Positions 42,675 through 52,453 are shown, numbered from the stretch's first letter. The stretch: 64,000 bases of DNA from W0P28-013 sp964570565 (GCA_964570565.1 CAZMYT010000006.1:52727-116726); one strand, 5' to 3'. Program-made: numbers and translations. Notes: generated by a model from the letters alone, not told the origin.

Positions 42675-43403
42675 TTATTCCTCGTCGTCTGATTCCACCA
42701 TGTTGTGGAAAACATTTTGAACGTCTTCGTCTTCTTCCAATTTCTCAATTAATTTGTTCACCGCTGCACGTTGTTCTGCTGTAAGCGTTTTTTGGTCGTT
42801 TGGAATGCGTACAAATTCGCTGCTAGTAATTTCAAAACCGTTTTCTTCTAAATATTTTTGAATAACCGAGTTTTGTGCAAATTCACCGTATATAATCATT
42901 TCTCCTTCGTCTTCTATTAATTCATCTACACCAAAATCAATCAATTCAAGTTCTAAATCTTCGATAGAAACACCTGCTTTAGGAGCAACGTGGAATACGC
43001 ATTTGTGATCGAATAAGAACTCTAAACTACCACTTGTACCTAATGAACCACCGCATTTGTTAAAATAACTACGTACATTGGCTACAGTACGTGTAGTGTT
43101 ATCGGTAGCTGTTTCTACAAAGATGGCAATACCATGAGGACCGTAGCCTTCATAGTTCATCTCTTTGTAGTCGGTAAAATCTTTAGAAGAGGCTTTTTTT
43201 ACAGCGCGTTCTACATTTTCTTTCGGCATATTTTCTTTTTTTGCCGTTGCAATCAAAGCTCTTAAACGAGGATTGTTTTCTGGATCTGGACCACTAGCTT
43301 TCACAGCAATGGTAATCTCCTTACCCAATTTGGTGAACACGCGAGCCATATTGCCCCAACGTTTAAATTTTCTTGCTTTCCGAAATTCAAATGCTCTTCC
43401 CAT
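42675..43403 (-). CDS. YebC/PmpR-family protein
   Basis: A 242-residue protein of the YebC family, with MGRAFEFRKARKFKRWGNMARVF at its N-terminus and YEGYGPHGIAI and NVRSYFNKCGGSLG in the body. Family members bind DNA as regulators (PmpR) or ease translation through proline-rich stretches; which applies here is not decided by sequence. The C-terminal 20 residues are strongly acidic (EEDEDVQ, ESDDEE). Confidence 0.93.
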   Translation of the reverse strand: MGRAFEFRKARKFKRWGNMARVFTKLGKEITIAVKASGPDPENNPRLRALIATAKKENMPKENVERAVKKASSKDFTDYKEMNYEGYGPHGIAIFVETATDNTTRTVANVRSYFNKCGGSLGTSGSLEFLFDHKCVFHVAPKAGVSIEDLELELIDFGVDELIEDEGEMIIYGEFAQNSVIQKYLEENGFEITSSEFVRIPNDQKTLTAEQRAAVNKLIEKLEEDEDVQNVFHNMVESDDEE

Positions 43404-43490
43404 AGTAATTTGTAATTGAAAAATAGCGCTACCAGTGTAAGCGCTTTAGTATTAATAAAATTGTTTTGTACAGAATTTAAAATGCGGATG

Positions 43491-43498
43491 CAAAATTA
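43491..43498 (-). promoter_or_regulatory. -7 box (TAATTTTG) for yebC
   Basis: A minus-strand TAnnTTTG element 88 bases before the start codon. No -33 TTG was found at the normal spacing. Confidence 0.45.
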
Positions 43499-43597
43499 AA
43501 GAAAAAGTTCGAAAAAATAGCGATGGAATACAATTTTTTTGGATTTGATACGTAAATACTACGTTGTTATTTTTATAAGGTATCTACTTCACGCTTT

Positions 43598-43627
43598 TTT
43601 GTATCTCTATATTATTGATTACCTTTG
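43598..43627 (+). promoter_or_regulatory. Promoter of the coaX operon
   Basis: TTTG at 43598-43601 and TACCTTTG at 43620-43627 with an 18-base spacer. The leader to the ATG at 43647 is about 13 bases, so the longer open frame from 43539 is not used. Confidence 0.65.
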
Positions 43628-43646
43628 TACTTTCAATTTGCACATT

Positions 43647-44375
43647 ATGAATCTAGTTATTGATAGAGGAAATTCATCTACTAAAATCGCCGTTTTTGAG
43701 CAGCGTCGTTTGGTCTATCAGGCTGTGCTCGATGTGTGTGAACCATCGGCATTAACTAGTGTGATAGCTACTTATTCTGTGCAACAGATTATTTATAGTT
43801 CGGTGGTTACAACAAAGCAATTTTTGTCTGATTTTTTGACAAATAACGCAGTCCGTTTTATTGATTTGACCAATTCTACGCCAGTTCCTATTAAAATAAC
43901 CTATGAGACGCCACTCACCTTAGGGCGCGACCGTATTGCCGCTTTGGTGGGCGCTTGGTCTTTGCAACCTCATAAAGCAGCTTTAGTCATTGATATGGGA
44001 ACGTGCATAACATACGATTTTCTAACTGCAGATGGCGTTTTTGCGGGTGGCAACATTGCTCCAGGTTTGGCCATGCGGTTGAAGGCGATGCACGCTTTTA
44101 CGGGTAAATTACCAGAAATAGAGGTGGCTGAACCTACTGCTTATTTAGGTACGAGTACGCATCAAGCGATACTTGGCGGTGCTTATTGGGGCGTTTTACA
44201 CGAAATAGAAGGGGTTATAGGTCAATTAAAGTTAAATTATGATGAATTTTCTGTTTTTTTGACCGGTGGAACGACAATTTACTTTGAAAAACAGATAAAA
44301 AATTGCATCTTTGCAGAACCAAATCTAGTTCTTATTGGTTTGAACGAAATACTCATTTACAATGATATACATTAA
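43647..44375 (+). CDS. coaX: Type III pantothenate kinase
   Basis: First enzyme of CoA synthesis, using ATP to phosphorylate pantothenate. The 242-residue protein has the ASKHA-fold phosphate-1 loop DRGNSSTKIAVF at 6-17, TLGRDRIAALVGAW near 91-104 and DMGTCITYDF near 117-126. The N-terminal motif is DRGNS, where many CoaX have DIGNT. The start was set by the promoter at 43598-43627. It overlaps the next gene by 14 bases. Confidence 0.93.
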   Translation: MNLVIDRGNSSTKIAVFEQRRLVYQAVLDVCEPSALTSVIATYSVQQIIYSSVVTTKQFLSDFLTNNAVRFIDLTNSTPVPIKITYETPLTLGRDRIAALVGAWSLQPHKAALVIDMGTCITYDFLTADGVFAGGNIAPGLAMRLKAMHAFTGKLPEIEVAEPTAYLGTSTHQAILGGAYWGVLHEIEGVIGQLKLNYDEFSVFLTGGTTIYFEKQIKNCIFAEPNLVLIGLNEILIYNDIH

Positions 44376-45633
44376 ACGGTTGTTTCTATCTTCAAAAACT
44401 CTTGGCGTAAAACTTTTTGCGTTGGTATGGGTGTTGACTTTGACAGCATACACTAGTGCACAAAATAATACGAATTCGCCTTATACCCGATTTGGTTATG
44501 GACGTTTAGAAGATCCAGGTTTTTCTAGAAGTCAAAGTATGGGCGGCGTCGCCTATGGGTTACGTAGCCGTGTGAATATGAATCCTGCTAACCCAGCTTC
44601 CAACAGTAGTATTGATAGTACCAGTTTTTTATTTGAATTTGGTGTTTCAGGTTTGTATTCCAATTTCTCATCAGGTTCTAATAGTGTGAATACATTTACT
44701 AGTAATTTGGATTATTTGGCATTTCAATTACCTATCACAAAATGGATGGGTATGAGCGCTGGGTTGATTCCGTATTCATTCGTTGGTTATAATTATGGAA
44801 CGGTCGATTCCATTTCTTCTACACTCACGCAGTCGCAAACATTCTATGGAACAGGTGGCATCTCGCAAGCTTATGTAGGCATTGGTGCTACTATTTGGAA
44901 ACGTTTATCGTTGGGTGTGAATATGTATTATATGTTTGGTTCTATCAACAATGTGCGTACTATGACTGCTACATCGTCGAGTGTAACTACTTATGCCACA
45001 AACCAAACATCTAATTTGTATGTTCAGAATTTGAATTTTCGTTATGGATTGCAATATCAAGAAACATTTGGTCGGCACAGTTTTTGTATTGGATTAGTAT
45101 ACGATCGTTTATCGAAATTAAATGGTGAATTTACGCAAATAACTACCGGTGTTGTGAGTGATACGGTTAGTTCTGATTCGTTGAAATTCGATATCCCATC
45201 GTTATATGGTGGTGGTTTTACATATACTTACGACGATCGATTGACGGTTGGAGCAGATTATACCTTTCAGGAATTTTCGAAAGCGCGTTACTATGGTAAA
45301 ACAGATACGTTGAGCAATCGTTATAAAATTTCGTTGGGTGGTGAATATATCCATAACCCTAATGGTAACAAATATATAGATCGTATGCGTTGGCGTTTAG
45401 GTGCAAATTATTCAAATTCGTATGCTAAATTCAACAACATTGGTACACAAACCATTGCCGTGAGCTGTGGATTAGGTTTCCCACTACGTACCACGAAAAC
45501 GATGATTAATGTGAATTTTGAATATGGAAATATTGGTACAAGTCAGCATACGCTTTTGAGTGAGAATTATTTTAAAGTAGGAATTAATTTAACATTGAAT
45601 GAGTTGTGGTTCTTTAAACAACGCATTCAGTAA
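44362..45633 (+). CDS. Outer-membrane beta-barrel protein (FadL/PorV-like)
   Basis: A 423-residue protein with a signal peptide (hydrophobic core about 15-30, cleavage after TSAQ near 35). The rest is a barrel-like strand pattern with many aromatic/Ser/Tyr turns, for example SPYTRFGYGRLEDPGFSRS and SMGGVAYGLRSRVNMNPANPASN, the conserved start of this Bacteroidetes family. It is in an operon with coaX, a TPR protein and lptC. The function is not known; a transport or assembly role is possible. Confidence 0.85.
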   Translation: MIYIKRLFLSSKTLGVKLFALVWVLTLTAYTSAQNNTNSPYTRFGYGRLEDPGFSRSQSMGGVAYGLRSRVNMNPANPASNSSIDSTSFLFEFGVSGLYSNFSSGSNSVNTFTSNLDYLAFQLPITKWMGMSAGLIPYSFVGYNYGTVDSISSTLTQSQTFYGTGGISQAYVGIGATIWKRLSLGVNMYYMFGSINNVRTMTATSSSVTTYATNQTSNLYVQNLNFRYGLQYQETFGRHSFCIGLVYDRLSKLNGEFTQITTGVVSDTVSSDSLKFDIPSLYGGGFTYTYDDRLTVGADYTFQEFSKARYYGKTDTLSNRYKISLGGEYIHNPNGNKYIDRMRWRLGANYSNSYAKFNNIGTQTIAVSCGLGFPLRTTKTMINVNFEYGNIGTSQHTLLSENYFKVGINLTLNELWFFKQRIQ

Positions 45634-45650
45634 TCAAATCATAAATTTAT

Positions 45651-47045
45651 ATGAGTATGAATAGTAAAAATCTTTTAATCTTAGTATTTAGTGTTTTGAC
45701 TACACTGAGTTGTGTAGCACAAAAAAGTAAAAAGTCAGCAGATGCAGAGACTGCTGTTGTTCCAGCTGCTACTGAAAATCAAACTGAACAACCTGCTGAA
45801 GTATCAGAAGTGTGTTTGAATAATATTAGTTTATTTGCTGAATCGGCAAAATATAAAAATTATGCAGATGCTTTAGCTCCTTGGCAAGCTGCTTATACTG
45901 AATGTCCTAGAGCTTCTCGTGCCATCTATACCTATGGATCGCGCATTTTAGCTTGGCAAATTGACAACGAAAAGGATGCGGCTGTAAAAGATCAATTAGT
46001 AACCAAATTGATGAAGTTGTATGATGACCAAATTAAATACTTTGGCAACGACACGAAACAGCCTAGAGCCTATTTATTAGGGATGAAAGCGTATTATGCG
46101 TTATTGTATCGTCCAACAGATTATGCGACACCTTATCCATGGTTGGAAGAATCGGTTAAGACGTTAGGTTTAAATTCACAACCAAGTTTCTTGCAACAGT
46201 TTGTTGTGGCATCGTCGGAATTATACAAAACAGATGCTAAACGTGCTGAAAAATTCATTCAAGATTATTTATTGGCAAATCAAATTTTGGAAACAAATGC
46301 GGCGAATGATCAGTTGAAAACAGCTGCTACTTTTGGTGAAGTGGACGCTTCGCTAGATGCTTTGTTTGTTCAATCTGGCGTGGCTGATTGTGCTCAATTA
46401 GATAAAATCTATGGTCCACAAGTTCAATCTCGTAAAACAGATTATGATTTTTTGACCAATACCGTTCGCTTCTTCAAACGTCTAGGTTGTACTAGCTCTG
46501 ATGTGTTCTTTAAAGCAGCTCAATATGCTCACACTATTAAACCAAGCGCAGAGTCGGCTAATGGATGTGCTGAAATGGCTTACACGAAAGGTGACTTTGC
46601 AAAGGCCATAGAGTATTATAAAGAAGCTGTTTCTTTGGCAACAAGTGATGCAGAAGCTGCCGATTATTTGTATAAAGTAGCTGTTATTTATAATGCCAAA
46701 TTTGATAATGCAAGTAAAGCACGCGAATTTGCCCGTTTGTCAATAGAACGTGACCCTAATAAAGGTGCTCCATATATTTTGATTGGTTTGCTTTATGCTA
46801 ATACGCGTGGTATTTACGATAGTGCCGCACTTAATAAAACTGTTTATTGGGTAGCTGTAGATAAGTTCCGCAAAGCACAACAAGTGGAACCAACTGAAGA
46901 GATGATTAATAAAACAAATGACTTAATTCGTACCTACAGTCGTTATTTCCCAACTACCGAAGAGATATTTTTCGAACCAGATTTGGGCGCTGGAAAATCA
47001 TTCTTTGTGGGTGGATGGATTGGTGAAGCAACTATCTGTCGTTAA
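45651..47045 (+). CDS. Exported tetratricopeptide-repeat protein
   Basis: A 464-residue protein with a signal peptide (MSMNSKNLLILVFSVLTTLS, cysteine at 21). The helical repeats resemble TPR units, clearest at 300-440 (YTKGDFAKAIEYYKEAVSL, DNASKAREFARLSIERDP). TPR proteins hold protein complexes together; in this operon, envelope assembly is likely. Whether Cys21 is lipidated is unclear because the lipobox (TLSC) is weak. Confidence 0.8.
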   Translation: MSMNSKNLLILVFSVLTTLSCVAQKSKKSADAETAVVPAATENQTEQPAEVSEVCLNNISLFAESAKYKNYADALAPWQAAYTECPRASRAIYTYGSRILAWQIDNEKDAAVKDQLVTKLMKLYDDQIKYFGNDTKQPRAYLLGMKAYYALLYRPTDYATPYPWLEESVKTLGLNSQPSFLQQFVVASSELYKTDAKRAEKFIQDYLLANQILETNAANDQLKTAATFGEVDASLDALFVQSGVADCAQLDKIYGPQVQSRKTDYDFLTNTVRFFKRLGCTSSDVFFKAAQYAHTIKPSAESANGCAEMAYTKGDFAKAIEYYKEAVSLATSDAEAADYLYKVAVIYNAKFDNASKAREFARLSIERDPNKGAPYILIGLLYANTRGIYDSAALNKTVYWVAVDKFRKAQQVEPTEEMINKTNDLIRTYSRYFPTTEEIFFEPDLGAGKSFFVGGWIGEATICR

Positions 47046-47060
47046 TAGAGTGCGCCCATT

Positions 47061-47648
47061 TTGAAAAGCATTATTAAAGATATTACCAAAGTTCGTATAA
47101 CAATCGCTCTTGGAGCGATTGTTATGCTGTTTTTGTGCATCGCTTGTAGTGACAATAAACCCTCGATAACCCAAGCAATCACGAATAGAAGTGAAATGCC
47201 TGGTCTAAAGGTAGATGAAATCACTACTATTATTTCTGATTCGGGTATCACACGTTACCGTATTAGCGCCAAAGTGTGGTGTGTTTACGACAAGGCGGCT
47301 GAACCTTATTGGGATTTCCCAGAAGGATTGCATTTGGAACGATTTGACGAATACTATAAACCAGACGCTAAAATCGATTGTAAACGGGCGCGTTATTATC
47401 AAAATCGTCGTTTGTGGGAATTAAATGATAGTGTGCGTGCCACCAACTTGCAAGGCGATCAGTTTGCTACACAACAATTGTTTTGGAGTCAGAACGAGGA
47501 GCGTATTTATTCCGATTCGGCCATAGTAGTGACTCAACGTGATAAAAAAATTATGGGTGAAGGATTCGAATCCAATCAAAGTATGACACGCTATACCATT
47601 CGTAAAACTAAAGGTATTATACCTATTGAATCGGGGGAGGGACTATAA
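47061..47648 (+). CDS. lptC: LPS export protein LptC
   Basis: Part of the trans-envelope bridge for lipopolysaccharide. The 195-residue protein has an N-terminal membrane/lipobox segment (FLCIAC, Cys29) and a beta-jellyroll body with the family's alternating strands (KIDCKRARYYQNRRLWEL, QLFWSQNEERIYSD). It starts at a TTG (47061); an ATG at 47124 would remove the hydrophobic segment start. A perfect palindrome lies just before that ATG. It ends at TAATG with the CBS transporter gene, so the two are coupled. Confidence 0.85.
   Translation: MKSIIKDITKVRITIALGAIVMLFLCIACSDNKPSITQAITNRSEMPGLKVDEITTIISDSGITRYRISAKVWCVYDKAAEPYWDFPEGLHLERFDEYYKPDAKIDCKRARYYQNRRLWELNDSVRATNLQGDQFATQQLFWSQNEERIYSDSAIVVTQRDKKIMGEGFESNQSMTRYTIRKTKGIIPIESGEGL
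47097..47125. other. Perfect 13-bp hairpin inside the start of lptC
   Basis: ATAACAATCGCTC (47097-47109) pairs fully with GAGCGATTGTTAT (47113-47125) around a TTG loop. It lies in the first 22 codons of the TTG-initiated lptC and ends on the alternative ATG at 47124. There is no T-run, so it is not a terminator. It could control lptC translation or block the internal ATG. Confidence 0.7.
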
Positions 47649-48901
47649 TGATGATTTATTGGATTATAGCTATTTCGTTACTGTTCTCCGCTTTTTTTTC
47701 GGGTATGGAAATTGCCTTTCTGTCCTCTAATAAACTTCGTTTTGAACTTGACAAAAAACGTCAAAGTTTAACATCATCCATTATTTCTATTTTTTACGAT
47801 AATTCTGAGCAATTTATAGCCACCATGCTCGTAGGTAATAATATTGCATTGGTTATTTACGGTATCGAAATGGCCGATTTATTATCGCCTATGTTGCGCT
47901 TATTCATTGGTAATGATTTTGCGGTCAATATTCTTCAAACTATTATAGCCACCATTATCGTATTATTTACTGGTGAATTTCTTCCTAAAACTATATTTCG
48001 CATTAATCCTAATGTGTGGTTAACTATTTTCTCACCATTATTGTGGTTGTGTTATGTACTTTTGTATCCGATTGCTCGTTTTTCTACGTTTTTATCGGTG
48101 AAGTTGCTTCAATTATTTAAAGTAAAAGTGGTTGATAAAGGTGAGAAGCAGGAACTTGGCAAAGTGGATTTAGATTATTGGGTAAACGATTCGTTTGAAC
48201 ATGCCGATAATCAGGAAGAGGTTGAGAATGAGGTTAAAATATTTCAAAATGCGTTAGATTTTTCCTCGGTTAAATTACGTGATTGTATTGTGCCTCGTAC
48301 TGAAATTGTATCATTAAATTACACGTGTTCCTTGGAAGAATTGCGTAACACGTTTATCGAAACTGGGTTCTCTAAAATTCCTATCTACAAAGAAAATATC
48401 GATAATATTATAGGTTATTTTCATTCGTCCGATTTATTTAAACAGCCAGCCGATTGGCACGATTATCTACGACCAATAGCCATTGTACCAGAAACTATGG
48501 CTGCCAATAAATTGATGAATATGTTCATGCAAGAAAAGCGGAGCATGGCTTTAGTTGTTGATGAATTTGGTGGAACGGCAGGTATTGTTACGCTCGAAGA
48601 TATTATGGAAGAGATTTTTGGTGAGATAGAGGACGAACATGACAATAAAGAGTATGTGGCTAAACAAGTCAGCGATAATGAATATGTGTTGTCTGGTCGT
48701 TTAGAAATTGATCAGGTCAATACCTTGTTTGATTTAAACTTGCCCGACTCTGATAATTATGTGACTGTAGCTGGATTTATTCTCCATCATTACGAGCAAT
48801 TTCCCAAGTTAAATGATACAATTCGTATTTCGGATTGGACTTTTAAGATTTTGCAAGCACATAATAATCGTATTGATTTGGTGAAATTAACCGTTCAGTG
48901 A
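47648..48901 (+). CDS. CNNM/CBS-domain transporter (CorC/HlyC family)
   Basis: A 417-residue inner-membrane protein. Residues 1-180 form a CNNM (DUF21) domain with about four membrane helices. Two CBS domains (about 215-330) and a C-terminal CorC_HlyC domain (about 340-415) follow. DEFGGTAGIVTLEDIMEEIFGEI marks the second CBS. Family members move divalent cations such as magnesium or act in heavy-metal tolerance. It shares the TAATG junction with lptC. Confidence 0.9.
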   Translation: MMIYWIIAISLLFSAFFSGMEIAFLSSNKLRFELDKKRQSLTSSIISIFYDNSEQFIATMLVGNNIALVIYGIEMADLLSPMLRLFIGNDFAVNILQTIIATIIVLFTGEFLPKTIFRINPNVWLTIFSPLLWLCYVLLYPIARFSTFLSVKLLQLFKVKVVDKGEKQELGKVDLDYWVNDSFEHADNQEEVENEVKIFQNALDFSSVKLRDCIVPRTEIVSLNYTCSLEELRNTFIETGFSKIPIYKENIDNIIGYFHSSDLFKQPADWHDYLRPIAIVPETMAANKLMNMFMQEKRSMALVVDEFGGTAGIVTLEDIMEEIFGEIEDEHDNKEYVAKQVSDNEYVLSGRLEIDQVNTLFDLNLPDSDNYVTVAGFILHHYEQFPKLNDTIRISDWTFKILQAHNNRIDLVKLTVQ

Positions 48902-48970
48902 TGTTAACTTTCTTATAGCTAGAAAATTAATCAAATTTAAAGAAGCGTTCACTTGTATTACTTTTTTTTG

Positions 48971-48978
48971 TATATTCG
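48971..48978 (+). promoter_or_regulatory. -7 box (TATATTCG) for ppiD
   Basis: TATATTCG matches the TAnnTTYG box seen before dksA and the kinase gene. It is 59 bases before the ATG at 49037. The nearest TTG lies only 15 bases upstream, so the -33 element is uncertain. Confidence 0.5.
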
Positions 48979-49036
48979 TAGCCTGATTTTTCGGACATAT
49001 TAACAACAGTATTTATATTCTATTTAACAATTTAAA

Positions 49037-51145
49037 ATGGCAACATTAGAAAGAATTAGAAGCCACGGAGTTTTGCTCATGGTGGTAGTGGGTTTAGCGC
49101 TTTTGGCCTTTATCGTAGGTGATTTTTTGAATTCAGGTTCTACTTATTTCAATGAATCTAAAGCCAATGTGGCAGAGATTAATGGCGACAATGTCAAAAT
49201 GGTGGACTATATGGCTGCTATTGACCAATTGACCGAAGTTTACAAAGTTGAATTTGGTGAATCAAACATCAATGAAGAGATGACCGAACAAATTCGTCAA
49301 TCAGTTTGGGAAAGCACTGTTCGCGAAAAACTGCTAGATGCTGAAACCAAATCAATTGGTATGGAAGTGAGCAAACAAGAGTTGTTCGATTTGATTTTGG
49401 GTAACAACATCCATCCACTTATTCGTGGCCGTCGTGTATTCTACAATCCACAAACAGGTGCTTTTGACCCTAAAATTTTATCACAATTTATCAGCATGTT
49501 GGACTCTGAAGAAAGTTCTAATATACCTGCTGATCAGCTTAATACTTACAAACAATATTGGAAATTTTGGGAAAAAACGGTTAAAAATAGCCGTTTGGAA
49601 GAAAAATATAACATGTTGTTGACCAAAGCTACTGTAGCCAATTCACTCGAAGCTAAAAATTCGTTTGAAGGTTCAAAAACGGCTGTAGATGTGGTATATG
49701 CTATGAAACCTTATTTTTCAGTAGCCGATTCGTTGGTTACAGTTTCTGACAAAGAGGTGGAAGCGCTTTACGAAAAGAAAAAAGAACAATTCAAACAAGA
49801 AGCAAACTGCGATTTGAAATATGTCGCTTTTGCAATTCAACCATCAAAAGAAGACTTTGCTGAAGTTGAAAAATGGATTAATGATTTGAAAGTGGAATTT
49901 GCCACTACTGAAGATGTGGCTGATGTCACAAACTCTAATAGTGATGTTGCTTACAAAGGTATCAATCTTTCTAAAGAAGATGTAGTAGAAGATTTGCGTG
50001 CATTTGCATTCTCTGGCAGAAAAGGTGATGTCGTCGGTCCATTGTTTACTGATAATACTTATAGAATGGCTCGTATTGTTGAATCAGGTATTGCATCACC
50101 AGACTCTGTCAAATTACGCCATATCTTTGTGGCTACCGAATCGCAAGCTGCTACACAATTGTTGGCTGACAGCTTAGAAAAAGCAATTCGTGGTGGCGCT
50201 GACTTTGCTGCGTTGGCTCGTCAACATTCACGTGTAGAACAAACTGCTGCTAAAGGTGGCGAAATTGGCTGGGTTCGTGAAACAGAAGTGGATAAAGATG
50301 TGGCAGAATCAGCTTTCAAAACAGGTGTGAATGGTTTGTTCCAAGTTAAAAATATGAATGGTATTCAACTATTCCAAGTTATGGAACGCGGCGCTGTGAC
50401 TCCTAAAGTAAAATTAGCAGTTTTGGAACGCCGTGTGATTGCAAGTTCACGTACACAAGCTAAAATCTTCAACGAAGCTAAACAATTTGCTTCGGCCAAC
50501 CAAACAGTGGAAGCAATGGAAGCTGCTGCTACTAAAGCAGGCTTACAAGTATTGCCAGCTATGAATTTGAACATCAACGCCAATAAAATTGCGAACATCA
50601 AAAATTCACGTCAAATTGTACGTTGGGCATTTAAAGCTGAAGAAGATGCTGTGTCTGATGTATTCGAATGTGATGATCAATTGGTAGTTGCAGGTGTAGA
50701 ACGTTTACGTGAAAAAGGTTATCGCGATTTGGAAGATGTAAAAACCATGTTGATGGCAGAATGTCGCAACGACAAAAAGGCTGAACTTTTACAAAAAGAG
50801 ATGACGGGTAAAACTATGACTCAGTTGCAAGCTGAAAGCGCTACAATTGATACCGTATCTAATGTGACGTTTAATACGCCTTACGCTGGTTCTATTGGCA
50901 ACGAACCTGTATTGTTTGCCTTAGCTCCAATGGCTAAAGTAAACGAACTCTCGGCTCCTCAAAAAGGTAATATGGGCGTATTTGTATTCACCGTGGTAAA
51001 CAAAACAGAGTCGCCTGCAGCCTTCGATGCTAAAGCCGAAAAAGTTTTATTGACCGAACGTGCTAAAAATACAGTGCCTTACTTCTCAATAGAAGCACTT
51101 AAAAAAGCCGCTAACATAGAAGATCAACGTTACTTATTTTTCTAA
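49037..51145 (+). CDS. PpiD/SurA-type periplasmic peptidyl-prolyl isomerase
   Basis: A 702-residue folding factor for exported proteins. An N-terminal membrane anchor (about 13-31, LLMVVVGLALLAFIVGDFL) is followed by SurA_N-like helices (about 45-190) and a parvulin PPIase domain (about 345-450, LRHIFVATESQA, GGADFAALARQHSR, KGGEIGWV). The C-terminal 230 residues are unassigned. It has its own promoter and a strong terminator. Confidence 0.9.
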   Translation: MATLERIRSHGVLLMVVVGLALLAFIVGDFLNSGSTYFNESKANVAEINGDNVKMVDYMAAIDQLTEVYKVEFGESNINEEMTEQIRQSVWESTVREKLLDAETKSIGMEVSKQELFDLILGNNIHPLIRGRRVFYNPQTGAFDPKILSQFISMLDSEESSNIPADQLNTYKQYWKFWEKTVKNSRLEEKYNMLLTKATVANSLEAKNSFEGSKTAVDVVYAMKPYFSVADSLVTVSDKEVEALYEKKKEQFKQEANCDLKYVAFAIQPSKEDFAEVEKWINDLKVEFATTEDVADVTNSNSDVAYKGINLSKEDVVEDLRAFAFSGRKGDVVGPLFTDNTYRMARIVESGIASPDSVKLRHIFVATESQAATQLLADSLEKAIRGGADFAALARQHSRVEQTAAKGGEIGWVRETEVDKDVAESAFKTGVNGLFQVKNMNGIQLFQVMERGAVTPKVKLAVLERRVIASSRTQAKIFNEAKQFASANQTVEAMEAAATKAGLQVLPAMNLNINANKIANIKNSRQIVRWAFKAEEDAVSDVFECDDQLVVAGVERLREKGYRDLEDVKTMLMAECRNDKKAELLQKEMTGKTMTQLQAESATIDTVSNVTFNTPYAGSIGNEPVLFALAPMAKVNELSAPQKGNMGVFVFTVVNKTESPAAFDAKAEKVLLTERAKNTVPYFSIEALKKAANIEDQRYLFF

Positions 51146-51167
51146 ACAGAAACAAACATAATTCTAC

Positions 51168-51208
51168 TAAGGGGCTTGTTCGAACTGCGGACAAGCCCCT
51201 TATTTTTT
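51168..51208 (+). terminator. Terminator of ppiD
   Basis: A 14-bp stem (51168-51181 with 51189-51202, including GGGGCTTG) with a 7-base loop and a T-run at 51203-51208. Confidence 0.9.
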
Positions 51209-51285
51209 GCAAACACCGATTGCTGTTGATAGCAATCATTGTGAGACATATAGTTGTTATGTGCTCACCGTAAAAGTATAAAGAT

Positions 51286-52410
51286 ATGTTACAAGATGTA
51301 CAACGAAAAGAAATCGATGAATTATATAAAACCTCTATTGTTCAACAAACCGCCTTTTGGTCGATTGTAAAACGTAAAGTTGGTTGGCAATCTATGGCAC
51401 TCAATTTTAAATCGTATCACAGTCAATTATTTCATAACGTGTCTAATGATGGTCCAATAACCTCTGATTTATTAGTTATTATTCAGCAGATTAATCATAC
51501 TGATAGTATTGCGTATGTGCCTTATGGCCCAGAATTAGAACCGGATCAGGAATTTCAGGGTTTGTTTTTGGAGGAATTGTCGGAATGTTTACGGTCGTTT
51601 CTACCCAAAAATTGTTTTATGATTCGTTACGACTTATGTTGGGAGGCATTTTGGGCTAACGATGCATCATTTGTAGATGAGCGCGGTCATGTTCTTGAAG
51701 AGCCATCTACTAAATCGCAAGAGATGCGTTTGAACTTTAATACGGTCAATTGGAATTTAAGTAAATCGCAAACTAATATTTTACCAACGAATACACTTTA
51801 TCTCGATTTACAAGAATCGCTTGATGTCATTCTGGCACGGATGAAGCCTAAAACGCGTTATAATATCAATTTGTCGATTAAAAAGGGGGTGACTGTGCGT
51901 ATCGCCGACTTGAGCGATTTACACATTTGGTATCAATTGTACCAAGAAACCGCTCATCGCAATGGTTTATTTGTGAATGATATTAAACATTTTGAAGCGA
52001 TATTGACCGCTAAATCGGCGAGTACGACATCGCCAGCTGACGTGTACTATTTAATTGCAGAGGTTGATAACGCACCGTTAGCAGCTATGTTTTTAATTGT
52101 TTCTGGCAATCGTGGTTCGTATTTGTATGGCGCGTCGTCGAGCAATAATCGTAATTTTATGGCTACTTACGCTTTACAATGGGAGGCTATTAAAATCTCT
52201 AAAGCCAAAGGCTGTACCGAATACGATATGTTTGGTGTTTCACCCAACAAAGATAATTCCCATCCATTGTATGGCTTGTATAAATTTAAAATTGGGTTTG
52301 GTGGCGAGCTATTTCATAGTTTGGGCTGTTGGGATTATCCATTTGATAACCAGAAATACCAACTCTATAAATGTATGGAAGTTACAAATCAAGGATATCA
52401 TATACAATAA
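51286..52410 (+). CDS. FemAB/FemX-like aminoacyltransferase
   Basis: A 374-residue GNAT-fold protein like the FemABX enzymes that add amino acids to peptidoglycan cross-bridges. Motifs include PYGPELE (near 85), the LARMKPKTRYNI motif (about 185-196), and DMFGVSPNKDNSHPLYGLYKFKIGFGGEL split over the end (DMFGVSPN, GLYKFKIGFGG). It has no membrane segment. Bacteroidales have direct diaminopimelate links, so the substrate is uncertain; lipid or protein acylation are other options. Confidence 0.85.
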   Translation: MLQDVQRKEIDELYKTSIVQQTAFWSIVKRKVGWQSMALNFKSYHSQLFHNVSNDGPITSDLLVIIQQINHTDSIAYVPYGPELEPDQEFQGLFLEELSECLRSFLPKNCFMIRYDLCWEAFWANDASFVDERGHVLEEPSTKSQEMRLNFNTVNWNLSKSQTNILPTNTLYLDLQESLDVILARMKPKTRYNINLSIKKGVTVRIADLSDLHIWYQLYQETAHRNGLFVNDIKHFEAILTAKSASTTSPADVYYLIAEVDNAPLAAMFLIVSGNRGSYLYGASSSNNRNFMATYALQWEAIKISKAKGCTEYDMFGVSPNKDNSHPLYGLYKFKIGFGGELFHSLGCWDYPFDNQKYQLYKCMEVTNQGYHIQ

Positions 52411-52453
52411 ATGTCCCAATTACATAGGTTTTAGTTGTATATCTATTCATTCT

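Noticed and set aside
47097..47125. lptC hairpin as a transcription terminator
   Set aside because: It lacks a T-run and lies inside the coding region; the operon continues to the CBS transporter gene.
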